NCBI GenBank assembly: GCA_002331625.1
Contig: DCZN01000136.1
Location: 2,210-36,684, forward strand
Origin: Nitrospira sp. UBA2083
GTDB taxonomy: Bacteria > Nitrospirota > Nitrospiria > Nitrospirales > Nitrospiraceae
Reading direction: 5' to 3'
Length of the DNA stretch: 34,475 nt
Shown piece after piece: positions 9,385 through 17,412 of this stretch. A program made the position numbers and the translations under genes. How positions within the stretch are numbered: the stretch's first letter is position 1; each line of letters begins with the position of its first letter. The notes under the pieces are model-generated. The model was not told where the DNA came from, ran no database searches, and saw only the letters and a list, made by a program, of their open reading frames with translations.

Positions 9385-9617
9385 TACGAGGGGAGCGACA
9401 CGAGTTTGCGTTCGCGATCAGCGGCAAATTCAAGACAGGCCCGGATATCGTCGCGGGTGAGATCGGGAAAATCCTTGAGAATATCCGCTTCACTCATCCC
9501 TGACGCTAAATATTCCAGTACGTCGTACACGGTGATGCGTAAGCCGCGAATGCACGGTTTCCCGCCACGCTTGGCCGGATCAATAGTGATGAGGTCTTGG
9601 TAGGCCATATCATTCAA
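9384..9617 (-). CDS. DUF433 antitoxin component
   Basis: 77-residue DUF433 protein, the usual partner of DUF5615. It has the typical DPAKRGGKPCIRGLRITVYD segment (split here as ITIDPAKRGGKPCIRG and LRITVYDVLEYLASGMS) followed by the winged-helix-like helices EADILKDFPDLTRDDIRACL. It would bind the toxin and probably the pair's promoter. It is first in the two-gene operon and ends in a one-base overlap with the toxin start. The start may be ATG at 9617 or the in-frame ATG at 9608; neither has a strong ribosome site. The region 9618-9790 upstream holds no gene and must carry the promoters of this pair and of the divergent permease. Confidence 0.85.
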   Translation of the reverse strand: MNDMAYQDLITIDPAKRGGKPCIRGLRITVYDVLEYLASGMSEADILKDFPDLTRDDIRACLEFAADRERKLVSLPS

Positions 9618-9790
9618 GCGTAGCCCATGCCTGGTGAAAGATCAAGCGACGGTGAGATAAAAGCGTGCGGCCCCCGACAATCCAGACAGTTTCATAAAAA
9701 GTCTTACCGCCCAACTCCTTAGGACCGTGACAGCCGCCATCAGATCTGTTATTTACTCCAAGCTATTCCCAATAGGTCACGGCATCATCC

Positions 9791-10888
9791 ATGACTCGAC
9801 AGCAAATCTTCTCCGTGGTGTTCTTCTCCCTTCTAGTCCTGCTGCTTTACCAGATCGGACTGATGTTCAAACCGTTTGTCTTCTCCGCCTTGTGGGCCGG
9901 CCTGTTGGCTCACTGGGCATTTCCGCTCCACCAACGCCTGACGCAACTATGTGCCGGTAAGGACGCGCTGTCTGCCGCGTTACTGACGGTCGGCGCGTTG
10001 GGTATCGTGGTCGTGCCGCTCGTTGCGATGGGTGTCATGCTGGTGCGCGAGGCCGGTGCAGCGGAACAAGAGATTCGGTCGTGGATTTCATCCGGCGGGT
10101 TGCAACGGCTGCCGGACCAAGTGGCGGCGATTCCATTCGTCGGCCGGTGGTTGAAGTCGGCCATGTCCGGTACCGGTTCCCCGGCGCTGTCATTGGAGCA
10201 ATCATTGATGACGGGGGTGAAAGAGTTAAGTCAGTTTTTGGTCGGTGGAATGGGGGGCTTGCTGAAGAATACCTTCGCGCTCGTGACCAATTTCTTCATG
10301 ATGTTGCTGATCCTATTTTTTCTGTTTAAAGATGGTCGGCAGTGGCTTGCGGTCTTATACGATTTGATTCCGATGGAAGAGTCACATAAGTCCAAAATTC
10401 TCACCCGGTTGGATCAAACAGTCCGAGCGGTGGTGAAAGGCATGTTGGTCACGGCTATTGTCCAGGGGGTCCTGGCGGGGATGGCCTACCTGGCGCTCGA
10501 TGTACCGTTTCCGATCGGACTCACCGCATTGACGATCGTGTTGGCGCCGATTCCCTTCGGCGGGACGGGGTTGGTCTGGGGGCCGGTGGCGCTCTACTTG
10601 TTCTGGATGGGGGCGACCGGTAAAGCCGTGGCCTTGTTAGGATGGGGGATCGGCGTCGTGTCCATGGTCGATCAATTCCTCCGTCCATGGTTGATCGGGC
10701 AAGATATACAAATTCCGGTGTTGGTGCTCGTGCTGAGCGTGTTGGGCGGGTTGGCTCTGTACGGGATCCTGGGAATCTTCATCGGGCCGATCATGGTCAG
10801 CCTACTGATGACGGCAGTTCAGATATACCGAGAGGAATACCATCTCACGCAAGCACGTGCTCCCGCGGGCCCCTCCACACCGTCCTAG
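9791..10888 (+). CDS. AI-2E family transporter (PerM/TqsA-type permease)
   Basis: 365-residue integral membrane protein of the AI-2E exporter-like superfamily. Two hydrophobic segments occur at the N-terminus (QQIFSVVFFSLLVLLLYQIG, FVFSALWAGLLAHWAFPL), a third follows (LLTVGALGIVVVPLVAMGVM), then a long amphipathic region. The C-terminal half holds the conserved segments (NFFMMLLILFFLFKDGRQWL, GMLVTAIVQGVLAGMAYLAL, VPFPIGLTALTIVLAPIPFG) and the closing YGILGIFIGPIMVSLLM. Length is usual. Substrates of this family range from AI-2 to Na+/H+ exchange, so the name says little about the cargo. The ATG at 9791 lacks a clear ribosome site. It is convergent with the DUF3365 gene, 15 bp apart. Confidence 0.88.
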   Translation: MTRQQIFSVVFFSLLVLLLYQIGLMFKPFVFSALWAGLLAHWAFPLHQRLTQLCAGKDALSAALLTVGALGIVVVPLVAMGVMLVREAGAAEQEIRSWISSGGLQRLPDQVAAIPFVGRWLKSAMSGTGSPALSLEQSLMTGVKELSQFLVGGMGGLLKNTFALVTNFFMMLLILFFLFKDGRQWLAVLYDLIPMEESHKSKILTRLDQTVRAVVKGMLVTAIVQGVLAGMAYLALDVPFPIGLTALTIVLAPIPFGGTGLVWGPVALYLFWMGATGKAVALLGWGIGVVSMVDQFLRPWLIGQDIQIPVLVLVLSVLGGLALYGILGIFIGPIMVSLLMTAVQIYREEYHLTQARAPAGPSTPS

Positions 10889-10903
10889 CGACTCACTCAT
10901 CTG

Positions 10904-11497
10904 CTACTCAATCGGGATCGTGATCGCGATGCCACCCATCACATCGTTCAGCTTAAAGTCCTGCTTGGGGCTCAAGGGATGGCTATTGTGGCAGGTGACG
11001 CAGGCAGACGACACCGCACGGTCTGCATAGATGGCTTGGAAGTATTGCTTCTTGCCGCTTGATACGATTCCTGTAATTGGTCGCTCGGGTTGCCGTCGAA
11101 GGAGATCCAGTGCTTTACGTTCGAACTCGGTGGCCGGCGCGTTGCGTTGATAGATCGGAGAAAACCCGATCAAGCGGTAGCGGATGCCGTACCCACCTTC
11201 GGCGACGAGTCGACCTGAATGTTGGAGGAATTGGGCCGGCAACGGGAGGGAATTCTCCTGCTCCCAATGTTCCGTGGCGGCCACAATGCCTCGTTCCTGC
11301 ATGCGGTTGACGATGTGTGTCGTATAAAACGAGCGATCGGCTTGAACCACGGCATGGACATAATCAGCGACTTTTTCGGGAGCAATGCCGACGGTGGTTG
11401 GATGCTCCTTCGCCGGGAGTAGAGAGGTCACACCCCAGAATCCTCCTACGAGGAATGCGATGGCTGTGGCACGGTATGCGAATCGGAGGTGTTCCAT
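10904..11497 (-). CDS. DUF3365 (Tll0287-like) periplasmic c-type heme protein
   Basis: 197 residues from the ATG at 11497, chosen because it follows a good ribosome site (AAAGGAAGG); the open frame runs further upstream. The N-terminus MEHLRFAYRATAIAFLVGGF is an export signal or anchor. The body resembles the DUF3365/Tll0287-like domain (YTTHIVNRM, then GIRYRLIGFSPIYQRNAP, then FERKALDLLR). One CVTCH motif at residues 166-170 is a covalent heme c site, followed by NSHPLSPKQDFKLNDVMGG. The protein therefore should sit in the periplasm as a PAS-like heme sensor or redox protein. It is last in a four-gene minus-strand signalling operon, and the kinase gene before it overlaps its start by 52 bp, so it is a likely input partner for those kinases. 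Confidence 0.85.
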   Translation of the reverse strand: MEHLRFAYRATAIAFLVGGFWGVTSLLPAKEHPTTVGIAPEKVADYVHAVVQADRSFYTTHIVNRMQERGIVAATEHWEQENSLPLPAQFLQHSGRLVAEGGYGIRYRLIGFSPIYQRNAPATEFERKALDLLRRQPERPITGIVSSGKKQYFQAIYADRAVSSACVTCHNSHPLSPKQDFKLNDVMGGIAITIPIE

Positions 11498-13941
11498 GGG
11501 CCTTCCTTTGAAGTTGTTGAGGCACCGATCGGCAGGGTAATAAGGCACGTCGTGCCCTGCCCTTCGAGGCTCTCAATGCGGATGTCGCCGCCGAGCTTTC
11601 TGATGATGCGTCGTGCGACGGTGAGCCCGAGACCTGAACCTTCTCCCTGTCCCTTGGTCGTAAAGAACGGATCGAACACCTTCGACAGGTGTGGTTTTGA
11701 AATGCCGGGACCAGAATCCGCAATGGTGGTGGTGACGGTCTGGTCTGACACAGCGGTTGTCAGGGTAAGGGTGCCGGCGCCTTTCATCGCTTGAGCGGCA
11801 TTGGCTACGATATTCACCAAGGCCTGCCTGAGCTGTTCTGGGAATGCCAGGACCGGTGTATTGCCGGTGTAATGCTTCTGGATCAGGAGCTCCTTCATGG
11901 CGACGCTGGCCTGTGCGGTAGCCAGGGCTTGGTCCAATACCTGCTCTATGGAGACCAAGACCGGTTTATCGGAGGCCTCCCGGTCTGCCACGCCGGTAAA
12001 ATCCCGGATGATCGTGGCCATACGGCGGCCATGCGCCACAATGTCTTTGGCGTAGCTCTTAATCGCGTCCAGGTCTTGCTCATCCTGGATGACTTCGCCT
12101 AAACCGATGACCCCGAACAAGGGGTTATTGAGCTCGTGGCCGATTCCGGCGGTCAACACCCCGAGGCTTCCTCGCTTCTCCGCCTGGACGAGCTGATCTT
12201 GGAGTCGGCTCTCGTCTGTCGTATCTCGAAGCACCAGCCCAATGCTGTCCTCTCCCCCTGGTTTTGTGGGTAAGCGGAACCATTGGTAATGATAGATGCG
12301 CGACCCGATGTGAAGCTCAGAACGAAGCGAGGCTGAGGTATCTTCGATATCGGGCAGGAGCGGGTCTTTGGGGACCGGTTCACGTGCAGGATCAGCCGTC
12401 GCGACAGGCGCACCTCCGTTTGTGTGAAACTCTGTCTGAAGCCGTTTTTGCATCGCTGAGTCGAGAGGAAGAATCGAGAACAACGATGCCCCCGTCAACG
12501 AGTCTTGCAGCTTGAACGCTTCGCGAGCGGCCTGATTGATGTACCGCACGACTTCGTGGGCATCGATCAAGAGAATGGGAGTCGGGACGGCATCCAAGAT
12601 CTGATCCGTTGACTGTTGCAGAATTTGAACTTCCTGGGTTTTTAATTTCACCTGATCGGTGAGGCCGGCAAAGGAAGCTTTGAGCTGCGCATTCATCCGA
12701 TTGAATTCGCCGGCGAGATCCTCCAGCTCGTCGCCGGTACTGATGAGAATCGGTGTCTCCAGCCCGCCGCGCCCAATGGCCTGTGCGGCCTGCTGCAGTT
12801 GCCGTACCGGCGTCACGATGCGGCCTGCGGCGATATAGCCCAGCGAGGCCAAGAGGACGATAGCAACGGCTCCGAACATCATCACCCAGCTGAACAGATG
12901 CTGAATCGGCGCGAAGAGCTCATCGGACGATTGCCAGACGAACGTGTGCCAGGACCCCTGCTCGATCGAGCCATTGGTCGCTCGGCTGGTCTCTGGAAGC
13001 GGGGCAAAGCCGATGACGGAGGTCGCGAGGCCTCCATGGCCGTCGCTTGAGGCCTGCACCCACCCGGGATGCTTTGGTGTCACAAGCGGGGTCAATGTAG
13101 GATCGGACAACGGAACGCCGGTCGGCAGAATCGGGCAACTGATGACGATGCCGTTGGTATCGATCAACATGACGTGACCGGTTTTTCCGAAGCGGATGGC
13201 CTGTGTAGCAGGAGAGAAGAATTCCTTGGCGTCGATGACACGATGGAGCACTCCGACAACTTCGTACCGGAGGCTATCCATGACGGGAAGAGAGATGGTG
13301 AAGACATAGGCGTTGACCGCGTCGTCGAACCGAATATCTTCAATGTAGAGCGTGCCGACCGCTTTATTGAAGGCCCCCTGCCACCACCGGCTGTCGTGGT
13401 GGCGGAACATGGGGTGTTCGGTCATGGTGGCGACGAGCGTGCCCTGGGCATCAGTTAGGAAGAGCATCTTGGTCGAGGAGCGGACCACATGTGGAAGCAA
13501 CTGGCCTGGTGCACTGTGGACTCCGGTGAAGTATTCATGAAGCAGAGTACTGAGCGGGTTGTCGGTGATGGATTTGACTGCTGCCGTGTCTTTGGCCCTC
13601 CATCGCCGTTCGAAGTCCGTCGTGGCCGCCGTCGGAGTTTTAGAATGGCCTTGAAGATCACGACGATGTTCCAGTTCGCGGATGATCGCCGGATCGTTCG
13701 CGATACGGGCGGTATGCGCGATTTCTTCGGCCACGAGGAGGTCGAGCTTGCGGGCCGCTTCAGTGGCTAGGGCTTCAAAGCTTTCTCCACTGACTTCCCG
13801 AATCTCTTGCGACCCTTGCCAGAACGCCATCCCCAACCCGACCACGAGCGGGATGAGACCGACGAGCAGCATGGACAGGATGATTTTGGTCTTGAGCCCC
13901 CATCTGGTGCCGGATGGGGAAGAGTTTGGCGTACCCTTCAT
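11446..13941 (-). CDS. dCache-HAMP-PAS sensor histidine kinase
   Basis: 831-residue membrane kinase. TM1 is at about residues 17-38 (IILSMLLVGLIPLVVGLGMA), a periplasmic double-Cache-like region follows to about 345 (VLFLTDAQGTLVATMTEHP, then GHVMLIDTNGIVISCPILP), then TM2 at about 345-370 and HAMP (RIVTPVRQLQQAAQAIGRGG). A PAS domain occurs near 450-570 (ILDAVPTPILLIDAHEVVRY). The HisKA box is GIGHELNNPLFGVIG with H602, and HATPase has N-box LVNIVANAAQAM and G motifs DSGPGI and GSGLGLTVARR. It starts 4 nt inside the stop of the previous kinase gene (ATGA) and runs 52 bp into the DUF3365 gene. Its stimulus is presumably a small periplasmic ligand or the heme protein encoded next; this is inference. 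The receiver at 15075 is its probable phosphate acceptor. Confidence 0.9.
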   Translation of the reverse strand: MKGTPNSSPSGTRWGLKTKIILSMLLVGLIPLVVGLGMAFWQGSQEIREVSGESFEALATEAARKLDLLVAEEIAHTARIANDPAIIRELEHRRDLQGHSKTPTAATTDFERRWRAKDTAAVKSITDNPLSTLLHEYFTGVHSAPGQLLPHVVRSSTKMLFLTDAQGTLVATMTEHPMFRHHDSRWWQGAFNKAVGTLYIEDIRFDDAVNAYVFTISLPVMDSLRYEVVGVLHRVIDAKEFFSPATQAIRFGKTGHVMLIDTNGIVISCPILPTGVPLSDPTLTPLVTPKHPGWVQASSDGHGGLATSVIGFAPLPETSRATNGSIEQGSWHTFVWQSSDELFAPIQHLFSWVMMFGAVAIVLLASLGYIAAGRIVTPVRQLQQAAQAIGRGGLETPILISTGDELEDLAGEFNRMNAQLKASFAGLTDQVKLKTQEVQILQQSTDQILDAVPTPILLIDAHEVVRYINQAAREAFKLQDSLTGASLFSILPLDSAMQKRLQTEFHTNGGAPVATADPAREPVPKDPLLPDIEDTSASLRSELHIGSRIYHYQWFRLPTKPGGEDSIGLVLRDTTDESRLQDQLVQAEKRGSLGVLTAGIGHELNNPLFGVIGLGEVIQDEQDLDAIKSYAKDIVAHGRRMATIIRDFTGVADREASDKPVLVSIEQVLDQALATAQASVAMKELLIQKHYTGNTPVLAFPEQLRQALVNIVANAAQAMKGAGTLTLTTAVSDQTVTTTIADSGPGISKPHLSKVFDPFFTTKGQGEGSGLGLTVARRIIRKLGGDIRIESLEGQGTTCLITLPIGASTTSKEGPWNTSDSHTVPQPSHSS

Positions 13942-15050
13942 GGTCGAGCACGCTCCGGATCCTGGCCTGGATCCTCTGGGAATGTGAGGGTAAATGTTGA
14001 GCCATGGCCGACCTGACTGTCCACGCCGATAGTGCCGTGCATGTGATGGATGACATTCTTGATGTTGTAGAGACCCAGGCCGGTTCCCTTGCCGGGTGGC
14101 TTCGTCGTAAAGAACGGGTCAAAAATTCGGTTCAGGAGTTCCGGAGCGATGCCGCTGCCGGTGTCCGACACGCGAACCTGTGTGGTGCCGCTGCCGGAAG
14201 CCGTTTCTAACGTCAAGGTGCCTCGGTGTTCCATCGCCTGAACCGCATTGGTAATGAGGTTCACAAATACGTGGAGGAGCTGATCGGGATTGCCTTTGAC
14301 CACGACATCCGGCTGGTAATGCTTGCGAATCTCAATGTCTTGGAGCGCGACGGCATAGCGGGCGATCTTCAGCGCTTCATCCAGCTTCCCGTTGACGCTG
14401 ATGAGCCCATCCGGTCGAAGGGATGCGCGGCGTGAATAGGAGGTCAAATCCCGACAAATGGCGGTCGTTCGTTTCACGGCCTCGATGATATCTTTGGCCT
14501 GAAGGTGTACAGCCTCCAGGTCTGTTTCGTCGGTGAGGTTTTCCGCCAGCCCTAGAATGAGCTGGAGTGGGTTGTTGATGTCATGAGCGATGCCGGCGGC
14601 AAACGAGCCGATTCCGGCGAGCTTCTCCGCATGGAGCAACTCGGTTTGCAACGTCGTTTCATGCTGGATGAGCAACCAGAGTAAGCGGGACGTCTGTCCA
14701 TCGACGATATCGGTTCCGGGAGGTACCAGTTCTTGTAGCACCGACCTCATCGTGGGATCACCAGTGACGTCCAGGACGAGGCTGGGCTGTTGGTGGGTAA
14801 TCAGGTCTGACACTTGGTCATAGATTGGCACATGGAGTTCTTGCGCTCGTCGGAGGCCGGGTGCGGAGGGATTCTTGTCGGCGATCCCGATGATCGCAAT
14901 CGTGCCAATCTGGTGGAGCGCATCAAGCAGGGCAGTCCCCCCACGCCCGCCACCGATAATAGCCAATCTCATCGGAGGCAGGAGGGGGCTTGGATTGTCC
15001 CCCTGATTCTCGGCTGGCCGATGGGATAGGGTCGGAGAGATCGTCGTCAT
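13938..15050 (-). CDS. Histidine kinase with N-terminal Rossmann-fold (NAD(P)-binding-like) domain
   Basis: 370 residues with no membrane segment. Residues 27-130 read as a Rossmann fold: beta1 [12 protein letters not shown] with a GxGxxG loop (G33, G35, G38), beta2 [11 protein letters not shown] ending in Asp58 as in NAD-binding enzymes, then [17 protein letters not shown] and [18 protein letters not shown]. The resemblance is to the cofactor domains of homoserine dehydrogenase and DapB, without the catalytic domain. A short helix leads to HisKA ([16 protein letters not shown]156) and HATPase ([32 protein letters not shown]). The kinase core is complete. The gene sits 24 bp after a receiver gene and overlaps the next kinase by 4 nt. 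A role as sensor of NAD(P)H or a nucleotide-linked metabolite is inferred from the fold. The ATG at 15050 has GAGGATGACTC upstream. Confidence 0.85.
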   Translation of the reverse strand: MTTISPTLSHRPAENQGDNPSPLLPPMRLAIIGGGRGGTALLDALHQIGTIAIIGIADKNPSAPGLRRAQELHVPIYDQVSDLITHQQPSLVLDVTGDPTMRSVLQELVPPGTDIVDGQTSRLLWLLIQHETTLQTELLHAEKLAGIGSFAAGIAHDINNPLQLILGLAENLTDETDLEAVHLQAKDIIEAVKRTTAICRDLTSYSRRASLRPDGLISVNGKLDEALKIARYAVALQDIEIRKHYQPDVVVKGNPDQLLHVFVNLITNAVQAMEHRGTLTLETASGSGTTQVRVSDTGSGIAPELLNRIFDPFFTTKPPGKGTGLGLYNIKNVIHHMHGTIGVDSQVGHGSTFTLTFPEDPGQDPERARP

Positions 15051-15074
15051 GAGTCATCCTCGTGCAGTGATTCC

Positions 15075-15509
15075 TCAGAGATGGGCCAATTCACGCTGCT
15101 CCATGGCTCGTGCGACAGACGCCTTCAGTTTCTCGCCTTCAACCGGCTTGACCAGATAGTCCACCACGCCTTGCCGCAGTAATGATGTGGCCATGTCGGT
15201 ATCTGGGAATCCAGTCAGGACGATCAAGGGGACACGTGGATAGTTCTGTCGGAAGTAGGCGATCGCTTCAATGCCATTGACCTTCGGCATTCGGATATCG
15301 CAGATGATGACATCAAGCAGCAGCCGGTTTTCTCCCGAGTTGATCACCTCAATGGCCTTCTCGCCGTTCTCTGCTTCGAGCACATCGTAACCGGCTTTGT
15401 GGAGGGTCATTCGGACGACTTTCCGAATATCGGCTTCATCGTCAACGATCAGGATCCGACCGTTACAGCTTTCACCTCCTACGAAAAACCCAGACTTGAA
15501 TTCACTCAT
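15075..15509 (-). CDS. Stand-alone receiver (CheY-like) response regulator
   Basis: 144 residues with a single receiver domain: acidic pair D23/D24 (ILIVDDEADIRKVV), phosphoacceptor D71 (VIICDIRMPKVNG), T99 and K121 (YLVKPVEGEKL). No DNA-binding or enzymatic output is present, so it acts by protein contact or as a phosphorelay shuttle. The N-terminal 15 residues (MSEFKSGFFVGGESC) are extra. The ATG at 15509 has a perfect ribosome site (AAGGAGGT), the strongest in this operon. It is first in the minus-strand operon, followed by two kinases and the heme protein, and is the obvious shared target of both kinases. Confidence 0.9.
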   Translation of the reverse strand: MSEFKSGFFVGGESCNGRILIVDDEADIRKVVRMTLHKAGYDVLEAENGEKAIEVINSGENRLLLDVIICDIRMPKVNGIEAIAYFRQNYPRVPLIVLTGFPDTDMATSLLRQGVVDYLVKPVEGEKLKASVARAMEQRELAHL

Positions 15510-15757
15510 GATGACCTCCTTGGTGAATGGACGTCGATTGGTTTTCGTCTCTACACCGTATATGGCAAAGGAGATGCCGAACTGTGACCGAAACGAAGTG
15601 AATCATTTCAATGGCTTGTTGGTTCTTGGTGGTAAGGTGTGTCTGATAGGTGGCCGATAGGCACCACCACAATGCTGAAAACCACCAGTGAGGAGACACG
15701 TTGCGTTTCGAAGCCGATTTCAGCTAGGGTATTGAAAACAAAGAGGAGTGGAGGCCG

Positions 15758-15997
15758 GTGATTACACCAGATGTGCTGACGGACTTTATTCGTAAGAGCC
15801 TGCCGGATGCCGTGGTGACGGTGACGGATCGGACGGGAACGATGAATCACCTCAAGGTGGTCATTGTCTCGGACGGGTTTCAGGGGAAAAATCTCTTGGA
15901 CCGGCACCGCATAATCTATCAGGCGTTAGATGTGCCGATGAAGGACGGACGGATCCACGCGCTCGAATTGACTGCGCGTACCAGAGATGAGGCATAG
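15758..15997 (+). CDS. bolA: BolA family protein
   Basis: 79-residue BolA-like protein starting at GTG 15758, with GAGGAG 9-14 nt upstream. The fold-specific segments are visible: MITPDVLTDFIRKSLPDA (helix), then HLKVVIVSDGFQGKNLLDRH and HRIIYQAL, containing the conserved R-H-R..Y signature, then GRIHALELTARTRDE. BolA proteins form a heterodimer with monothiol glutaredoxins through a shared [2Fe-2S] cluster. The glutaredoxin gene follows 9 bp downstream, so the two are an operon and a functional pair in iron-sulfur delivery or iron sensing. The 248 bp upstream (15510-15757) contain no gene. Confidence 0.9.
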   Translation: MITPDVLTDFIRKSLPDAVVTVTDRTGTMNHLKVVIVSDGFQGKNLLDRHRIIYQALDVPMKDGRIHALELTARTRDEA

Positions 15998-16006
15998 GAG
16001 GAGACG

Positions 16007-16330
16007 ATGGCTGACCCAATTGAAGAAGAAATTCAGAAGGAAGTGAAGGCCCATAAAATTTTGATCTACGGCAAGGGCACAAAGACGATGCCGATGTGCG
16101 GGTTCACGAGGGAGACCATGCAATTTTTCGACAAGTATGGGTACCCCTATGAACTCATCGATGTTCTGTCGCAGCCGGCGAAGCGTGAAACGCTGACCAA
16201 GATGACAAACTGGCCGACGCTCCCCAAAGTGTTTATCGACGGGACTTTCTACGGCGACACCGACATCCTGGACCCGATGGCCGCCAAAGGCGAAATCGAG
16301 CCGCTGCTGAAAAAAGCATTTGGGAAATAG
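16007..16330 (+). CDS. grxD: Monothiol glutaredoxin (Grx4 type) with CGFT active site
   Basis: 107 residues. The Grx4-type core is clear: helix IEEEIQKEVKAHKILIYGKG, active site PMCGFT (C31), cis-Pro loop NWPTLPKVFIDG (with WPT) and the GSH/cluster site GDTDILDPMAAKGE. Members of this family bind a glutathione-ligated [2Fe-2S] cluster and hand it to apo-proteins or to BolA. The usual motif is CGFS; here the fourth residue is Thr34. Ser to Thr is conservative and the rest of the family signature is present, so I keep the assignment. A strong ribosome site (AGGAGGAG) precedes the ATG. It is cotranscribed with bolA 9 bp upstream. Confidence 0.92.
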   Translation: MADPIEEEIQKEVKAHKILIYGKGTKTMPMCGFTRETMQFFDKYGYPYELIDVLSQPAKRETLTKMTNWPTLPKVFIDGTFYGDTDILDPMAAKGEIEPLLKKAFGK

Positions 16331-16578
16331 GCCGACAGCTGAAACCTTCTCCGCCGACACCTTCGAGGGCACCCAACTAGGCCTTGCCCGCTCGAAGCCC
16401 GTAAACTCGTCCCAGGCGACTCAGACAATACGCGCTTCGCGGTTGCTTATGAAATGCAACAGTCGCGAGCTGCGGCGAGTTGTGTCCCGCCCTCTTCGGT
16501 AATGGCGGTATCAGCTTTCATCAGTTGGTCGTGGGGGGGAGGAGAGGAAGTGCGGCCCCATCTTGCGACGAGTACACC

Positions 16579-17412
16579 ATGGCAAAAAACCTCCGCTGTA
16601 CAGCGGGTAGGCTGATCATAATAGCGCTGTGTTTAAGTTCAAGCTTGGGATGTGCTGTTGATCGTCAGCGCAATCATTTTATCTGGGATCACTCGCGGAT
16701 TGTCGATCTGACGCATTCGTTCGATGTGGAGACGATCGTGTGGCCGACGGAGCAGGATTTTAACCTCGTCGTTCAGCATGCAGAGGAGACATCGGCTGGC
16801 TACTACTATGCGTCCAACCGTATCGAATTGCCGGAACATGGTGGTACGCACATCGATGCACCGATTCACTTTTCCAGAGGGAAGCAGACGCTGGATCAGA
16901 TTCCGATTGAACGTCTGGTGGGAGTCGGTGTCCGAATCGATGTTACAGATCGGTGTGATCATGACAGGGATTACCGAGTTACGACTCAGGATCTCGTGCA
17001 GTGGGAGTCACGGGCTGGCCGGATTCCAGCGGGCGCAATAGTCTTGCTCCATACAGGCTTTGCCAAGTTCTGGCCAAGTCGCAAGGACTATTTGGGAACG
17101 GCGTTGAGAGGCCAGGAAGGAGTGCGGGCACTGCATTTCCCTGGGCTGCATCCGGAGGCAGCTGCCTGGCTGGTGCGTGAACGACACGTGAAGGCCGTAG
17201 GGATCGACACCGCCTCGATCGATTATGGCCAATCGACGAGATTCGAGACGCATGTCGCACTCCTGTCTCAGAACGTGCCGGTGTTTGAGAATCTGGCCAA
17301 TCTGAATGGCCTGCCGGATCGCGGCTTTAACGTCGTCGCGCTTCCTATGAAAATTGCCGGAGGGACTGGTGGTCCGCTGCGTATCATTGCGGTCGTACCA
17401 CCCTCGCCTTAG
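16579..17412 (+). CDS. Lipoprotein of the cyclase / kynurenine formamidase-like family
   Basis: 278 residues from ATG 16579. This start gives a clean lipoprotein signal (MAKNLRCTAGRLIIIALCLS, lipobox SLGC, Cys25); the open frame extends upstream to 16480. The mature part is a cyclase-family domain. The metal motif HGGTHIDAPIHF (H87, H91, D93) is the HxGTHxD signature of KynB-type metal hydrolases; DLTHSFDVETIVWP and the later HPEAAAWLVRERHVKAVGID segment are also typical. Family members hydrolyse N-formylkynurenine, isatin and other amide or lactone bonds. As a lipoprotein it would act in the periplasm. An IDO-like gene lies 1.2 kb further, so a link to tryptophan breakdown is possible. The 3' end overlaps the convergent DUF429 gene by 29 bp. 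The ribosome site is weak. Confidence 0.85.
   Translation: MAKNLRCTAGRLIIIALCLSSSLGCAVDRQRNHFIWDHSRIVDLTHSFDVETIVWPTEQDFNLVVQHAEETSAGYYYASNRIELPEHGGTHIDAPIHFSRGKQTLDQIPIERLVGVGVRIDVTDRCDHDRDYRVTTQDLVQWESRAGRIPAGAIVLLHTGFAKFWPSRKDYLGTALRGQEGVRALHFPGLHPEAAAWLVRERHVKAVGIDTASIDYGQSTRFETHVALLSQNVPVFENLANLNGLPDRGFNVVALPMKIAGGTGGPLRIIAVVPPSP

Noticed and set aside
15690..15730. Sigma-54 promoter (GG...GC) ahead of bolA
   Set aside because: The GG-to-GC spacing in GGAGACACGTTGC is 9 instead of 10 and the flanking bases do not fit the consensus.
16331..16578. Possible RNA gene between the glutaredoxin and cyclase genes
   Set aside because: Short GC-rich inverted words occur, but no tRNA cloverleaf or other recognisable RNA fold was found.
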